Shown piece by piece: positions 1 to 6,288 of a stretch of DNA of 18,018 nucleotides. The stretch's first letter is position 1. Each line of letters begins with the position of its first letter. Origin of the DNA: an uncultured Verrucomicrobia subdivision 3 bacterium (GTDB lineage Bacteria; Verrucomicrobiota; Verrucomicrobiia; Limisphaerales; UBA11358); assembly GCA_903861445.1 (NCBI GenBank), contig CAIOUK010000136.1, positions 1-18,018 of the forward strand, in the 5' to 3' direction. The notes beneath the pieces are model-generated. The model ran no database searches, was not told where the DNA came from, and saw only the letters and a list, made by a program, of their open reading frames with translations. The position numbers and the translations under genes were made by a program.

Positions 1-85
1 CGCGCAAAAAACCTTCGCCGATGTGGCTGCGGCAGGAGTTGCCGGTGCAAAGGACGAGGATGGTGGGTTTGGTGGTCGTTGACAT
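1..85 (-). CDS. arsC: Arsenate reductase, low-molecular-weight phosphatase type (N-terminal fragment, cut by window edge)
   Basis: The minus-strand reading from an ATG at 85 gives 28 residues before the window ends. They include CTGNSCRSHIGEGFLR, the P-loop (CX5R) of thioredoxin-linked ArsC enzymes of the LMW protein tyrosine phosphatase fold. This family reduces As(V) to As(III) in the cytosol, with the P-loop cysteine attacking arsenate and later cysteines, outside this window, completing the redox relay. The start lies 3 bp after the acr3 stop codon, so it is almost certainly the last seen gene of the arsR-arsM-acr3-arsC operon and supplies arsenite to the pump and the methylase. Only the N-terminus is visible, so I cannot say whether the gene is intact. 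Confidence 0.88.
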   Translation of the reverse strand, partial: MSTTTKPTILVLCTGNSCRSHIGEGFLR

Positions 86-88
86 AAT

Positions 89-1162
89 TTAATTTAGTTT
101 TTCTTGATACCAGCCGCGCGACTGGTTGCAGATTTTGCACACCGACAGCATCACCGGCACTTCCACCAGCACGCCGACGACCGTTGCCAGCGCCGCGCCG
201 GAACCCGCGCCGAACAGTGTGATGGCCACAGCCACGGCCAGTTCAAAAAAATTGCTCGCGCCGATGAGCGCGCCCGGCGACGCCACGTTGTGCGGCACGC
301 GCAGCTTGCGCATCAGCAGGTAGGCGAGCGTGGAATTGAAATAAACCTGGATGACAATCGGCACGGCCAGCAGCAGCACGGCCAGCCAGCGCGTGGTAAG
401 ATTTTCTGCTTGAAATGCAAAAATCAAGACGAGCGTCAGCAGCAGCGCGAAGATCGTCACGGGTTGGAACTTCGGCAGAAATTTTGTCTCAAACCAGTCT
501 CTGCCATGCGATTTGAGCAGCACGGTTCGCGTCAGCCAGCCGGCTGCGAGCGGGATGACGATGAATACCACGACGCTGGTGATGAGCACTTTCGACGGCA
601 CGACGACATTCGCCACGCCGCACAGAAACATCACGATGGGCGCGAAGAGCACGAGCATGATGAGATCGTTCACCGCCACCTGCACGAGCGTATAAACCGG
701 GTCGCCGTCGGTGAGATAGCTCCAGACGAAGACCATCGCCGTGCAGGGCGCGGCGGCGAGGATGATGAGGCCGGCGGTGTATTCCTTCGCCAGTTCCGGC
801 GAAATCCACGCGCGGAAAACATGCGACATGAACAGCCAGCCCAGAAACGCCATGCTGAACGGTTTCACCAGCCAGTTGATGAACAGCGTGACCGCGAGGC
901 CTTTCGGTTTTTGCGCCACGCCGCCAAGCGCGGTGAAATCCACCTTGAGCATCATCGGGTAAATCATCAACCAAATGAGCACGGCGATGGGGGCGTTGAC
1001 GTGCGAACCGGAGACGAATTCCAACTTGCTCAAATCGGTCGTGAACTGCGGCGCAAATTTGCCGAACGCCACGCCAACCACCATGCAGAGAAAAACCCAC
1101 ACGGTCAGGTAACGCTCGAAGAAGGCGAGCCGTTTCGGGGTAGGGTAATTGGTGTCGTTCAT
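89..1162 (-). CDS. acr3: Arsenite efflux permease, ACR3 family
   Basis: The 357-residue product is an integral membrane protein with about ten hydrophobic segments, the usual size and layout of ACR3 (BART superfamily) pumps. It exports As(III) across the inner membrane using the proton gradient. The segment APCTAMVFVWSYLTDGDP holds Cys140, the conserved cysteine of the family's fourth helix, and acidic residues sit in late helices (Glu307 in NFFELAVAVA, Glu334 in LVEVPVML). The ATG at 1162 overlaps the arsM stop codon by 4 bp (ATGA), which supports this start and translational coupling. It is unrelated to the ArsB antiporter family. A long open frame on the opposite strand is a shadow of this gene. 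Confidence 0.95.
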   Translation of the reverse strand: MNDTNYPTPKRLAFFERYLTVWVFLCMVVGVAFGKFAPQFTTDLSKLEFVSGSHVNAPIAVLIWLMIYPMMLKVDFTALGGVAQKPKGLAVTLFINWLVKPFSMAFLGWLFMSHVFRAWISPELAKEYTAGLIILAAAPCTAMVFVWSYLTDGDPVYTLVQVAVNDLIMLVLFAPIVMFLCGVANVVVPSKVLITSVVVFIVIPLAAGWLTRTVLLKSHGRDWFETKFLPKFQPVTIFALLLTLVLIFAFQAENLTTRWLAVLLLAVPIVIQVYFNSTLAYLLMRKLRVPHNVASPGALIGASNFFELAVAVAITLFGAGSGAALATVVGVLVEVPVMLSVCKICNQSRGWYQEKLN

Positions 1163-2016
1163 GGTTTGCGCGCCTGAACTTCCAGGCTGGTGATGTAATC
1201 GGCCGGTTTGGTGCCCGCCGGCAGCAGTTCGATTAATTTTTTGTAAAGCGGATCTTCCCAGTCCGTCAGCGCCTCGACGTAACCGGCTTTGGATTTAAGG
1301 ACAATGGCCGTGAGTCCTGAGTCCTTGGCCATGCGACCAGTTTCGGCTACCAGCGCTGCGCCGGCCACGCAACCAATCATCGCCTCGACCATTTTAAGCA
1401 CCGTCGCTGGCAACGGTTTCAGCAGCGCCATGTCGGAGACGGCCACGCGTCCGCCGGGTTTCAGCACACGCGCCATCTCGCGCCAGACCTGTGCCTTGTC
1501 GGGCGAGAGGTTGATGACGCAGTTGGAAATAATCGCGTCCACGGAGCTGTCAGCGACGGGTAGATGCTCAATTTCGCCAAGGCGAAACTCTACATTGTCG
1601 AGTCCGGTTTCCCGGTGGTAATGTGCAATGTTGGCGCGCGCCTTGCCGAGCATTTCGGGCGTCATGTCCACGCCGATGGCGCGGCCTGTGGCACCGACTT
1701 TTCTTCCGGCAATAAAAACATCGAAGCCGCCGCCGCTGCCGAGATCGAGGACGACTTCGCCGGGCTGGAGCGCGGCCAGCGCAGCGGGATTGCCGCAGGA
1801 AAGCCCCATGTTCGCGCCGTCGGGCAGAGCCTTGAGTTCCTCAACTGTGTAGCCGAGTTCGCGCGCCAGTTTGTCGGCTTCCTGCGGCGTGGAACCGCAG
1901 CAGGAAACGCCGGTGGCGCAGCAGCCCGCGGTGGTATCCTTGGCGATGTTGGCGTAGCCTTCGCGCACCAGCTTGCGCACGGAGTCCGTTGGTTCAAAAG
2001 CGGGGAGTGTTTTCAT
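1159..2016 (-). CDS. arsM: Arsenite S-adenosylmethionine methyltransferase
   Basis: The 285-residue product is a class I methyltransferase with the SAM-binding loop DLGSGGGFD at residues 91-99. ArsM methylates As(III) in the cytosol to methylated, partly volatile arsenicals. The arsenic-binding cysteines expected of the family are visible: a GCCATGVSCCG cluster (Cys32, 33, 39, 40), then Cys74 in GLSCGNP, Cys166 in ISNCVINL and Cys216 in IGCVAGA. The frame stays open 29 codons further upstream, but that stretch lies inside arsR in another frame and is not ArsM-like. I therefore chose the ATG at 2016, one base after the arsR stop, which yields MKTLPAFEPTDSVRKLV. The 3' end overlaps acr3 by 4 bp. 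There is no evident Shine-Dalgarno sequence, so coupling to arsR translation is likely. Confidence 0.94.
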   Translation of the reverse strand: MKTLPAFEPTDSVRKLVREGYANIAKDTTAGCCATGVSCCGSTPQEADKLARELGYTVEELKALPDGANMGLSCGNPAALAALQPGEVVLDLGSGGGFDVFIAGRKVGATGRAIGVDMTPEMLGKARANIAHYHRETGLDNVEFRLGEIEHLPVADSSVDAIISNCVINLSPDKAQVWREMARVLKPGGRVAVSDMALLKPLPATVLKMVEAMIGCVAGAALVAETGRMAKDSGLTAIVLKSKAGYVEALTDWEDPLYKKLIELLPAGTKPADYITSLEVQARKP

Positions 2017-2017
2017 A

Positions 2018-2383
2018 TTAGCAGCATTTCTGGCGGCGGCAGATGACCGCGAGATCGGTCTGCAAAATCTTCTTGAGTTTCTTCGCATCGGTCTTGGTTT
2101 CATCCGTTTTGGCGAGTGATTTGTGAACCCAGTCCAACGCCTCGCGCACGGTCACCGGCGCGGTTTTGTCCGGCAGGCGGTAATAAACCCAGCGCTCCGA
2201 TTTGCGCGAGAGAATCAAATGCGCGCGATGCAAAATTGAAAGATGTTTGGATACCGTGGAGGGTGCGAAGCCGAACAGTTCGGTAATCTGGCAGACGCAG
2301 AGTTCGCCTTTCCGCAGGGCGAGCAGGATGCGCACCCGGTTTGGGTCGGATAGCGCCTTGGTGATGGCCATGAAATCTTTCAT
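2018..2383 (-). CDS. arsR: Arsenic-responsive transcriptional repressor, ArsR/SmtB family
   Basis: The 121-residue product is a winged-helix repressor that binds DNA without arsenite and releases it when As(III) binds cysteines. The recognition helix region is FGFAPSTVSKHLSILHRAHLI (about 37-57), followed by the wing SERWVYYRLPD. The sensor motif GELCVCQI gives Cys29 and Cys31. The third cysteine of the classical ELCVCDLC motif is absent, but the C-terminus carries three more (Cys115, 120, 121 in CRRQKCC). Known ArsR proteins use either the helix-3 pair or C-terminal cysteines; this one has candidates for both. It is the first gene of the operon, with a promoter and inverted repeat just upstream. 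An alternative start is Met5 (MAITKALSDPNR), which is where the family homology begins. Confidence 0.93.
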   Translation of the reverse strand: MKDFMAITKALSDPNRVRILLALRKGELCVCQITELFGFAPSTVSKHLSILHRAHLILSRKSERWVYYRLPDKTAPVTVREALDWVHKSLAKTDETKTDAKKLKKILQTDLAVICRRQKCC

Positions 2384-2389
2384 AATGTT

Positions 2390-2409
2390 ATTTCGTCAAA
2401 CAACGAAAT
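2390..2409. promoter_or_regulatory. Probable ArsR operator (inverted repeat ATTTCGT-N6-ACGAAAT)
   Basis: A perfect 7-bp inverted repeat, arms 2390-2396 and 2403-2409 with a 6-bp spacer, lies immediately downstream of the proposed -10 box of arsR and covers the expected transcription start, 7 bp before the arsR start codon. Position and symmetry are what a dimeric ArsR repressor site requires. Assignment to ArsR is inferred from position; no binding data are available. Confidence 0.7.
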
Positions 2410-2410
2410 G

Positions 2411-2439
2411 ACAATACTGCCGATGAAGTCGGGCGGCAA
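2411..2439 (-). promoter_or_regulatory. Promoter of the ars operon
   Basis: On the minus strand, TTGCCG (2439-2434) is followed by a 17-bp spacer and TATTGT (2416-2411). The expected start of transcription near 2404 falls inside the inverted repeat, so a bound repressor would block initiation. The same arrangement, TTGCCR, 17 bp, TANTNT, occurs upstream of four other transcription units in the window, which raises confidence in this call. Confidence 0.6.
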
Positions 2440-2493
2440 GTATTTTTTGGGGAAGCCGGTGCGGGCGAAAGAAGCCGGACGGCGGATTATCGG

Positions 2494-3432
2494 TCAGGCG
2501 GTTTCGGGCAGGGCTTTGCCGCCGTTGAGCAGAAACAACACGGCCATCCGCACCGCGAGGCCGTTGGTGACTTGCTCCAGGATCACCGAGCGCGGGCTGT
2601 CCGCCAATTCGCTGTCAATCTCCACGCCGCGATTAATCGGGCCGGGGTGCATGATGAGCGCGTCGGGTTTGGTTTTGGCAAGACGCGCCTTGTTCAGGCC
2701 GAAAAGCTGCGCGTATTCGCCGATGCTGGGAAACATTGTTTTGCGCTGACGCTCGTGCTGGATACGGAGCAGGTTGATGATGTCGGCGTCGCGGATGGCC
2801 TCGTCCACGTCGTGCGTCACGCGACAGCCCATCTGCTCAAACGTCTTCGGCACTAGCGTGGCTGGCCCGCACAGCGTGACTTTCGCGCCGAGCTTGGTCA
2901 GTGCCCAGATGTCCGAGCGGGCAACGCGGCTGTAAAGGATGTCGCCGAGAATCGTGACGTTAAGCCCGGCAATCTTGCCCTTTTTTTCGCGAATGGTGAA
3001 CGTGTCGAGGAATGCCTGCGTGGGATGTTCGTGCGCACCGTCGCCTGCATTGATGACGTGGGCGTTCAGCACGCGCGAGAGAAAGTGCGGCGCGCCGCTG
3101 GCACTGTGCCGGATGATAATAAAGTCCGCGTTGAGTGCCTGCAAATTGAGCGCGGTGTCCTTGAGGGTCTCGCCTTTTTTGAACGATGACGCCTCGGTGG
3201 AAAAATTGATGACATCGGCGCTCAACCGCGTGGCCGCCAGCTCGAAGCTCGTGCGCGTGCGCGTGGACGGTTCGACGAAGAGGTTGACGACGGTTTTGCC
3301 GCGCAGTGCGGGGACTTTTTTGATGGCGCGCTCGCCGACGGCCTTGAAGCCGCGCGCGGTGTCCAGCACGGTCAAAATTTCTTCGGCCGTGAGCGACTCG
3401 ATGTCGAGCAGATGTTTTTTAGTCCAGGCCAT
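2494..3432 (-). CDS. pyrB: Aspartate carbamoyltransferase catalytic subunit
   Basis: The 312-residue product catalyses the first committed step of de novo pyrimidine synthesis, carbamoyl phosphate plus aspartate to N-carbamoylaspartate, in the cytosol. Visible motifs are the carbamoyl-phosphate loop FVEPSTRTRTSFE (52-64, with the STRTRT core at 56-61), the mobile lysine loop SFKKGETLKDT, GDGAHEHPTQA (130-140) and HPGPINRGVE near 260-270. Length fits a class without fused dihydroorotase. The ATG at 3432 is 4 bp after the pyrR stop, a standard pyrRB arrangement. The usual next gene, pyrC, does not follow; the ars operon does, in the same direction but with its own promoter. Confidence 0.96.
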   Translation of the reverse strand: MAWTKKHLLDIESLTAEEILTVLDTARGFKAVGERAIKKVPALRGKTVVNLFVEPSTRTRTSFELAATRLSADVINFSTEASSFKKGETLKDTALNLQALNADFIIIRHSASGAPHFLSRVLNAHVINAGDGAHEHPTQAFLDTFTIREKKGKIAGLNVTILGDILYSRVARSDIWALTKLGAKVTLCGPATLVPKTFEQMGCRVTHDVDEAIRDADIINLLRIQHERQRKTMFPSIGEYAQLFGLNKARLAKTKPDALIMHPGPINRGVEIDSELADSPRSVILEQVTNGLAVRMAVLFLLNGGKALPETA

Positions 3433-3436
3433 AATC

Positions 3437-3973
3437 TTATTTTTTCTTCAGGATGACTTCATCCTGAGTCGCGCCCGCCTCGGTGAGCCGCAGGGAAATT
3501 TTTTCATCGAGCGCGGTCGGCACATTTTTGCCGATGAAATCGGCCTTGATGGGCAGTTCGCGGTGGCCGCGATCCACCAGGACGGCGAGCTGGATTTTTT
3601 TGGGGCGGCCAAAATCATTCAGCGCGTCCATCGCCGCGCGCGTGGTGCGGCCGCTGAACAGCACGTCGTCCACCAGCACGATGGTTTTGCCGGTCACGTC
3701 AAAGGGGATTTCCGTCGGATGCACGGTGGGTGCGGCGCGTTGGTCGAGATCGTCGCGGTGCATCGTGGTGTCGAGAATGCCGACGGCGACGGGATGATTC
3801 CAAATGCCGGCCAGAATTTTCGCCAGCCGCGTGGCGAGATGATCGCCGCCGACGGGGATGCCGACCAGCGCGACCTCGCGGCTCTGTTCATTGCGTTCGG
3901 CAATCTCGTGGGCGATGCGCGTGAGTGCGCGCTGGACCGCGATAGCGTCGAGAATGACCGTGGCTTCAGGCAT
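3437..3973 (-). CDS. pyrR: Bifunctional pyr operon regulator / uracil phosphoribosyltransferase
   Basis: The 178-residue product has the PRPP-binding signature VLVDDVLFSGRT (99-110) and the PyrR-specific segment VDRGHRELPIKADFIGKN (133-150), which separates it from other type I phosphoribosyltransferases. PyrR proteins bind UMP/UTP and then a specific hairpin in pyr mRNA leaders, favouring termination or blocking translation; many also have uracil phosphoribosyltransferase activity. The gene leads pyrB by 4 bp. Just upstream are a hairpin matching the PyrR-binding loop and a terminator-like stem-loop whose T-run abuts the start codon, consistent with self-regulation. No Shine-Dalgarno sequence is visible before the ATG at 3973. 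Confidence 0.94.
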   Translation of the reverse strand: MPEATVILDAIAVQRALTRIAHEIAERNEQSREVALVGIPVGGDHLATRLAKILAGIWNHPVAVGILDTTMHRDDLDQRAAPTVHPTEIPFDVTGKTIVLVDDVLFSGRTTRAAMDALNDFGRPKKIQLAVLVDRGHRELPIKADFIGKNVPTALDEKISLRLTEAGATQDEVILKKK

Positions 3974-4015
3974 AAAAAATCGCGAAGTGCTCCGGTTTTC
4001 CGGGGCGGGTTCGCG
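3974..4015 (-). terminator. Terminator-like hairpin in the pyr leader (attenuator candidate)
   Basis: In the transcript sense, CGCGAA (4015-4010) can pair with TTCGCG (3986-3981), and inside it CCGG (4003-4000) pairs with CCGG (3995-3992) around an AAAA loop. The hairpin is followed by one A and six T residues (3979-3974) that directly precede the pyrR ATG. The shape is that of an intrinsic terminator, with a sizeable internal loop that weakens it. Its position also lets it bury the pyrR translation start, so translational control is an alternative. I could not find a convincing antiterminator pairing. Confidence 0.55.
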
Positions 4016-4036
4016 TTTTGTTTTTGAGTTTCATTT

Positions 4037-4071
4037 TTCCTTCGTCACCTCGCAGGGCGTCGTTAAAGGAA
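4037..4071 (-). promoter_or_regulatory. PyrR-binding loop (anti-antiterminator) in the pyr mRNA leader
   Basis: The transcript-sense sequence contains CCTGCGAGGT (4056-4047), which fits the core CCNGNGAGGY of known PyrR RNA sites. It folds as a hexaloop CUGCGA closed by CGCC/GGUG, an A-A mismatch and a CG/CG step, then a short UAA bulge on the 5' side, then a lower stem TTCCTT (4071-4066) with AAGGAA (4042-4037). A CNGNGA hexaloop above a 5'-side bulge is the described architecture of PyrR sites. It lies 64 bases upstream of pyrR, followed by the terminator-like hairpin. The assignment comes from hand folding. Confidence 0.7.
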
Positions 4072-4079
4072 GCGGGATT

Positions 4080-4301
4080 TCAGTTGGTATTTCCCGCTTG
4101 TCGTGATTTGCGCCATTGCGCCCGATGTTTGATGATCCAATCTGTCAGGGCACTCTCGAAGCCGATGTCGCAGCCGGCCTTTTCGGATTCAATCCATTTG
4201 TGCCGCAGAATTTCTTCCCGCTCGGCTTGAAATTCGCGGTAAAGCGACGAATTCTTTAACAAATCACTGGTAGCTGCTGATTCTTTGCCCGCGTTTGACA
4301 T
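4080..4301 (-). CDS. Small conserved-looking protein of unknown function, upstream of pyrR
   Basis: The 73-residue product is charged and soluble, with no signal peptide or membrane segment. The segment FQAEREEILRHKWIESEKAG, followed by CDIGFESALTDWIIKHRAQW, looks like a real compact helical domain; it resembles small hypothetical proteins I associate with environmental bacteria, but I cannot name the family. Support for a real gene: a promoter of the local TTGCCR-N17-TAGTGT type ends 21 bp before the ATG, and the frame ends 8 bases before the PyrR-binding loop starts. It may be the first gene of the pyr transcript, ahead of the attenuator, so it would be made whatever the pyrimidine supply. 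Function unknown. Confidence 0.7.
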   Translation of the reverse strand: MSNAGKESAATSDLLKNSSLYREFQAEREEILRHKWIESEKAGCDIGFESALTDWIIKHRAQWRKSRQAGNTN

Positions 4302-4322
4302 GGTTAAATTTGTAATGGCTAA

Positions 4323-4351
4323 ACACTAATTCCAAGCTGGGTCGCTGGCAA
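4323..4351 (-). promoter_or_regulatory. Promoter for the small-protein gene and probably pyrRB
   Basis: On the minus strand, TTGCCA (4351-4346), a 17-bp spacer, then TAGTGT (4328-4323). The hexamers are identical to those before the GH42-type gene and the spacing is the same. The predicted start near 4316 gives a leader of about 15 bases before the small gene. No other promoter-like pair was evident between here and pyrR. Confidence 0.55.
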
Positions 4352-4456
4352 ATAAAATCTGAATGGAAAATTCCCGGCAACACCAGCGCTGACAGGTGCT
4401 GGCGAAGACCGGTTCCGCTGCAGGGATAATCAATTTCCGTTCGTTTGGCTGGGAGA

Positions 4457-6028
4457 TTACTTCCAATAATTCCAGTCCACGTCCGGAAATAAATTGTCGC
4501 GGGACTCGATTTCGCGAAGCCATTTTTCAGTGACCTTGCCCGCCGTCAGTTGTTCGTGCAGCGCGATGAAGCGGAGCAGATGATCCTTCACGCGGCGGCG
4601 CGCATAGTCGGGACTCGTGCCGGCGCGCAAAATAAACGGCCAGTCGCTCGCCTGCGCCAGCAGCAGTTCGCGCGTGGCTTGCTTCAAGGCGCGCGCTTTA
4701 AGCCCGGTGGCTTTGGGAAATTTATTCGCCAGCTCGGTCATCCGCTCCTGCGCGATTTGCAGATGCGGATAAATCCATTCATTCGTCTCGTTCAGCCAAA
4801 CGCGCCAGTAACCTTCTTCGCCCCAGCTCGACGCGCCGGGCGTGGCGACTTGGTTCGTCGGGTGGCGCTGCAAGTATTCGCCGGGGGTGATGAGGGAAAT
4901 TTCCTTCTGCTCGTGGCACAGCTTGCGCGCGAGAAAATCCAGAAACTCCGGCCCTTCATACCACCAGTGGCCGAACAATTCCGCGTCATACGGCGCAACG
5001 ATGATGGGCGGACGATCCAGCAGTGGCGCGACCTGTCGTGCTTGCGCGATGCGTTCGTTGAGAAAATGCTGGGCGTGTTCGCTGGCGGCTGCGAGCGCGT
5101 GGTCGCGCTGATAGACCTGCTTCTCGCCGGTGCCGGTGATGCGGAAATATTTCATGCCGGTGAAGCCGCGATTTTCCGGCGAGGGCAGATGCGGCTTCAC
5201 ATAATCGAAATCCAAATCAAAACCGATGTCGCGGTAGAAATCGCGGTAGCGCGGATCGCCGGGATAACCTTCGTGCTTGCTCCAAACTTGACGTGAGGAA
5301 TCAAAGTCACGCCCGAACGCGGCGACGCCGTTGGGCGTGAAGATGGGCGCGAAGGTGCCGTAGCGCGGGCGCGGTTTGGCGTGTAAAATGCCGTGCGTAT
5401 CGAGGGTGAACCAGCGGATGTTCGCCTCCTGCAAAAATTTCTCGACGCCCTCGGAATAGGCGCATTCCGGCAACCAGATGCCTAGCGGATCGCGTCCGAA
5501 ACAACTACGGTAATGGTCGCGCGCCGTCAGGATTTGCCCGCGAATGCTCGGCGCATGGCCGGTCATCAGCGGCAGCAGTCCGTGCGTGGCGGCGGTGGTG
5601 ATAATTTCCAGCCGGCCTTCGTCTTGAAATTGCCGGAAGGCGGAAATTAAATTGCCATCGTAATGCCGCCACGTCTCGCGCGCCTGACAAAATTTGTGGT
5701 GATACATCCACGCGAGGTCGCGGAACTGGCGGTCCCAGTGCGTGCGGTGGATTTCCTTTTCCGCCAGATCAATCAGTCCATCGAGATGTTTCGCGTAACG
5801 TTCGCGCAGCAGCGGGTCGAGCAGCATCGCGCACAGGGTGGGCGAGAGCGAGAGCGTGAAGCGTGCCGGCAACTGGTCGCGCCGCCAGTTTTCGATGACC
5901 TGAATCAGCGGCAGATACGTTTCGGTGACGGCCTCGAACAGCCAGCTTTCTTCCAGAAATTTTTCATGTTCCGGATGCCGCACAAACGGCAGGTGCGCGT
6001 GGAGGACGATGGAAAGATAGCCGAGCAT
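4457..6028 (-). CDS. 1,4-alpha-glucan branching enzyme, glycoside hydrolase family 57 (DUF1957 type)
   Basis: The 523-residue product matches the GH57 branching enzymes typified by Thermococcus TK1436. These cut alpha-1,4 chains and rejoin them as alpha-1,6 branches in glycogen-like polymers in the cytosol. The N-terminal strand SIVLHAHLPFVRHPE carries the paired active-site histidines (His10, His12). The nucleophile is Glu188 in IWLPECAYSEG and the general acid is Asp348 in VAPYDAELFGHWWYEGPEFL. The C-terminal third is the helical DUF1957 region. It starts 23 bp after the small membrane protein gene and sits in one unit with the DUF4912 gene, a recurring association. The function is more certain than the polymer it acts on, since no glycogen synthase is in view. 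Confidence 0.92.
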   Translation of the reverse strand: MLGYLSIVLHAHLPFVRHPEHEKFLEESWLFEAVTETYLPLIQVIENWRRDQLPARFTLSLSPTLCAMLLDPLLRERYAKHLDGLIDLAEKEIHRTHWDRQFRDLAWMYHHKFCQARETWRHYDGNLISAFRQFQDEGRLEIITTAATHGLLPLMTGHAPSIRGQILTARDHYRSCFGRDPLGIWLPECAYSEGVEKFLQEANIRWFTLDTHGILHAKPRPRYGTFAPIFTPNGVAAFGRDFDSSRQVWSKHEGYPGDPRYRDFYRDIGFDLDFDYVKPHLPSPENRGFTGMKYFRITGTGEKQVYQRDHALAAASEHAQHFLNERIAQARQVAPLLDRPPIIVAPYDAELFGHWWYEGPEFLDFLARKLCHEQKEISLITPGEYLQRHPTNQVATPGASSWGEEGYWRVWLNETNEWIYPHLQIAQERMTELANKFPKATGLKARALKQATRELLLAQASDWPFILRAGTSPDYARRRVKDHLLRFIALHEQLTAGKVTEKWLREIESRDNLFPDVDWNYWK

Positions 6029-6051
6029 GAACGATTTTTTAGATAATCAAA

Positions 6052-6288
6052 TTACAAGTCGAGCTGGTCGGAAACCCATTCCGCGAGCGACTTGGATTTT
6101 ATAAGCATGACCACGCCGGCGATGAAGGGCAAGGATTTCAGGAGGCAAGGAACGATTTCCACCGGCAGATTCTTGTGATGGCAGACGACGAGATACAAGG
6201 CGAGTTCCACCAGCGCCCAGCCGATGAGCGCGGCGGCAATGAAACGCACCAGCATTAAAGCTCCCCGTTCAGGCGAGTCCATGGTCAT
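6052..6288 (-). CDS. Small two-helix membrane protein between DUF4912 and GH57 genes
   Basis: The 78-residue product has two hydrophobic segments, around LMLVRFIAAALIGWALVELA and LLKSLPFIAGVVMLIKS, joined by a short loop with His-His and Cys. I do not recognise a named family. The ATG at 6288 shares its A with the DUF4912 stop codon (TGATG); a GTG one codon upstream could also start it. The tight overlap with the upstream gene and 23-bp gap to the GH57 gene argue that it is real and co-expressed. A role in placing the DUF4912/GH57 module at the membrane would be speculation. Confidence 0.75.
   Translation of the reverse strand: MTMDSPERGALMLVRFIAAALIGWALVELALYLVVCHHKNLPVEIVPCLLKSLPFIAGVVMLIKSKSLAEWVSDQLDL

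Noticed and set aside
104..1177. Plus-strand open frame of 357 codons opposite acr3
   Set aside because: His/Arg/Asp-rich low-complexity translation, typical of the antisense of a GC-rich membrane protein gene; acr3 has all family landmarks.
2440..2493. Terminator between pyrB and the ars promoter
   Set aside because: Only a direct repeat of GAAGCCGG and a three-pair stem are present; no hairpin with a T-run on the relevant strand.
4383..4402. Possible terminator hairpin after the GH57 gene (CCAGCGC / GTGCTGG)
   Set aside because: In the transcript sense it has an A-C mismatch and no T-run follows directly, so support is too thin.
4326..4523. Minus-strand 65-codon frame at the end of the GH57 gene
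   Set aside because: It overlaps the GH57 C-terminus in another frame and covers the -10 region of the next promoter; no sign of a real protein.
4550..5296. Plus-strand open frame of 248 codons opposite the GH57 gene
   Set aside because: Antisense of a well-supported enzyme with catalytic residues visible; the translation is compositionally biased.
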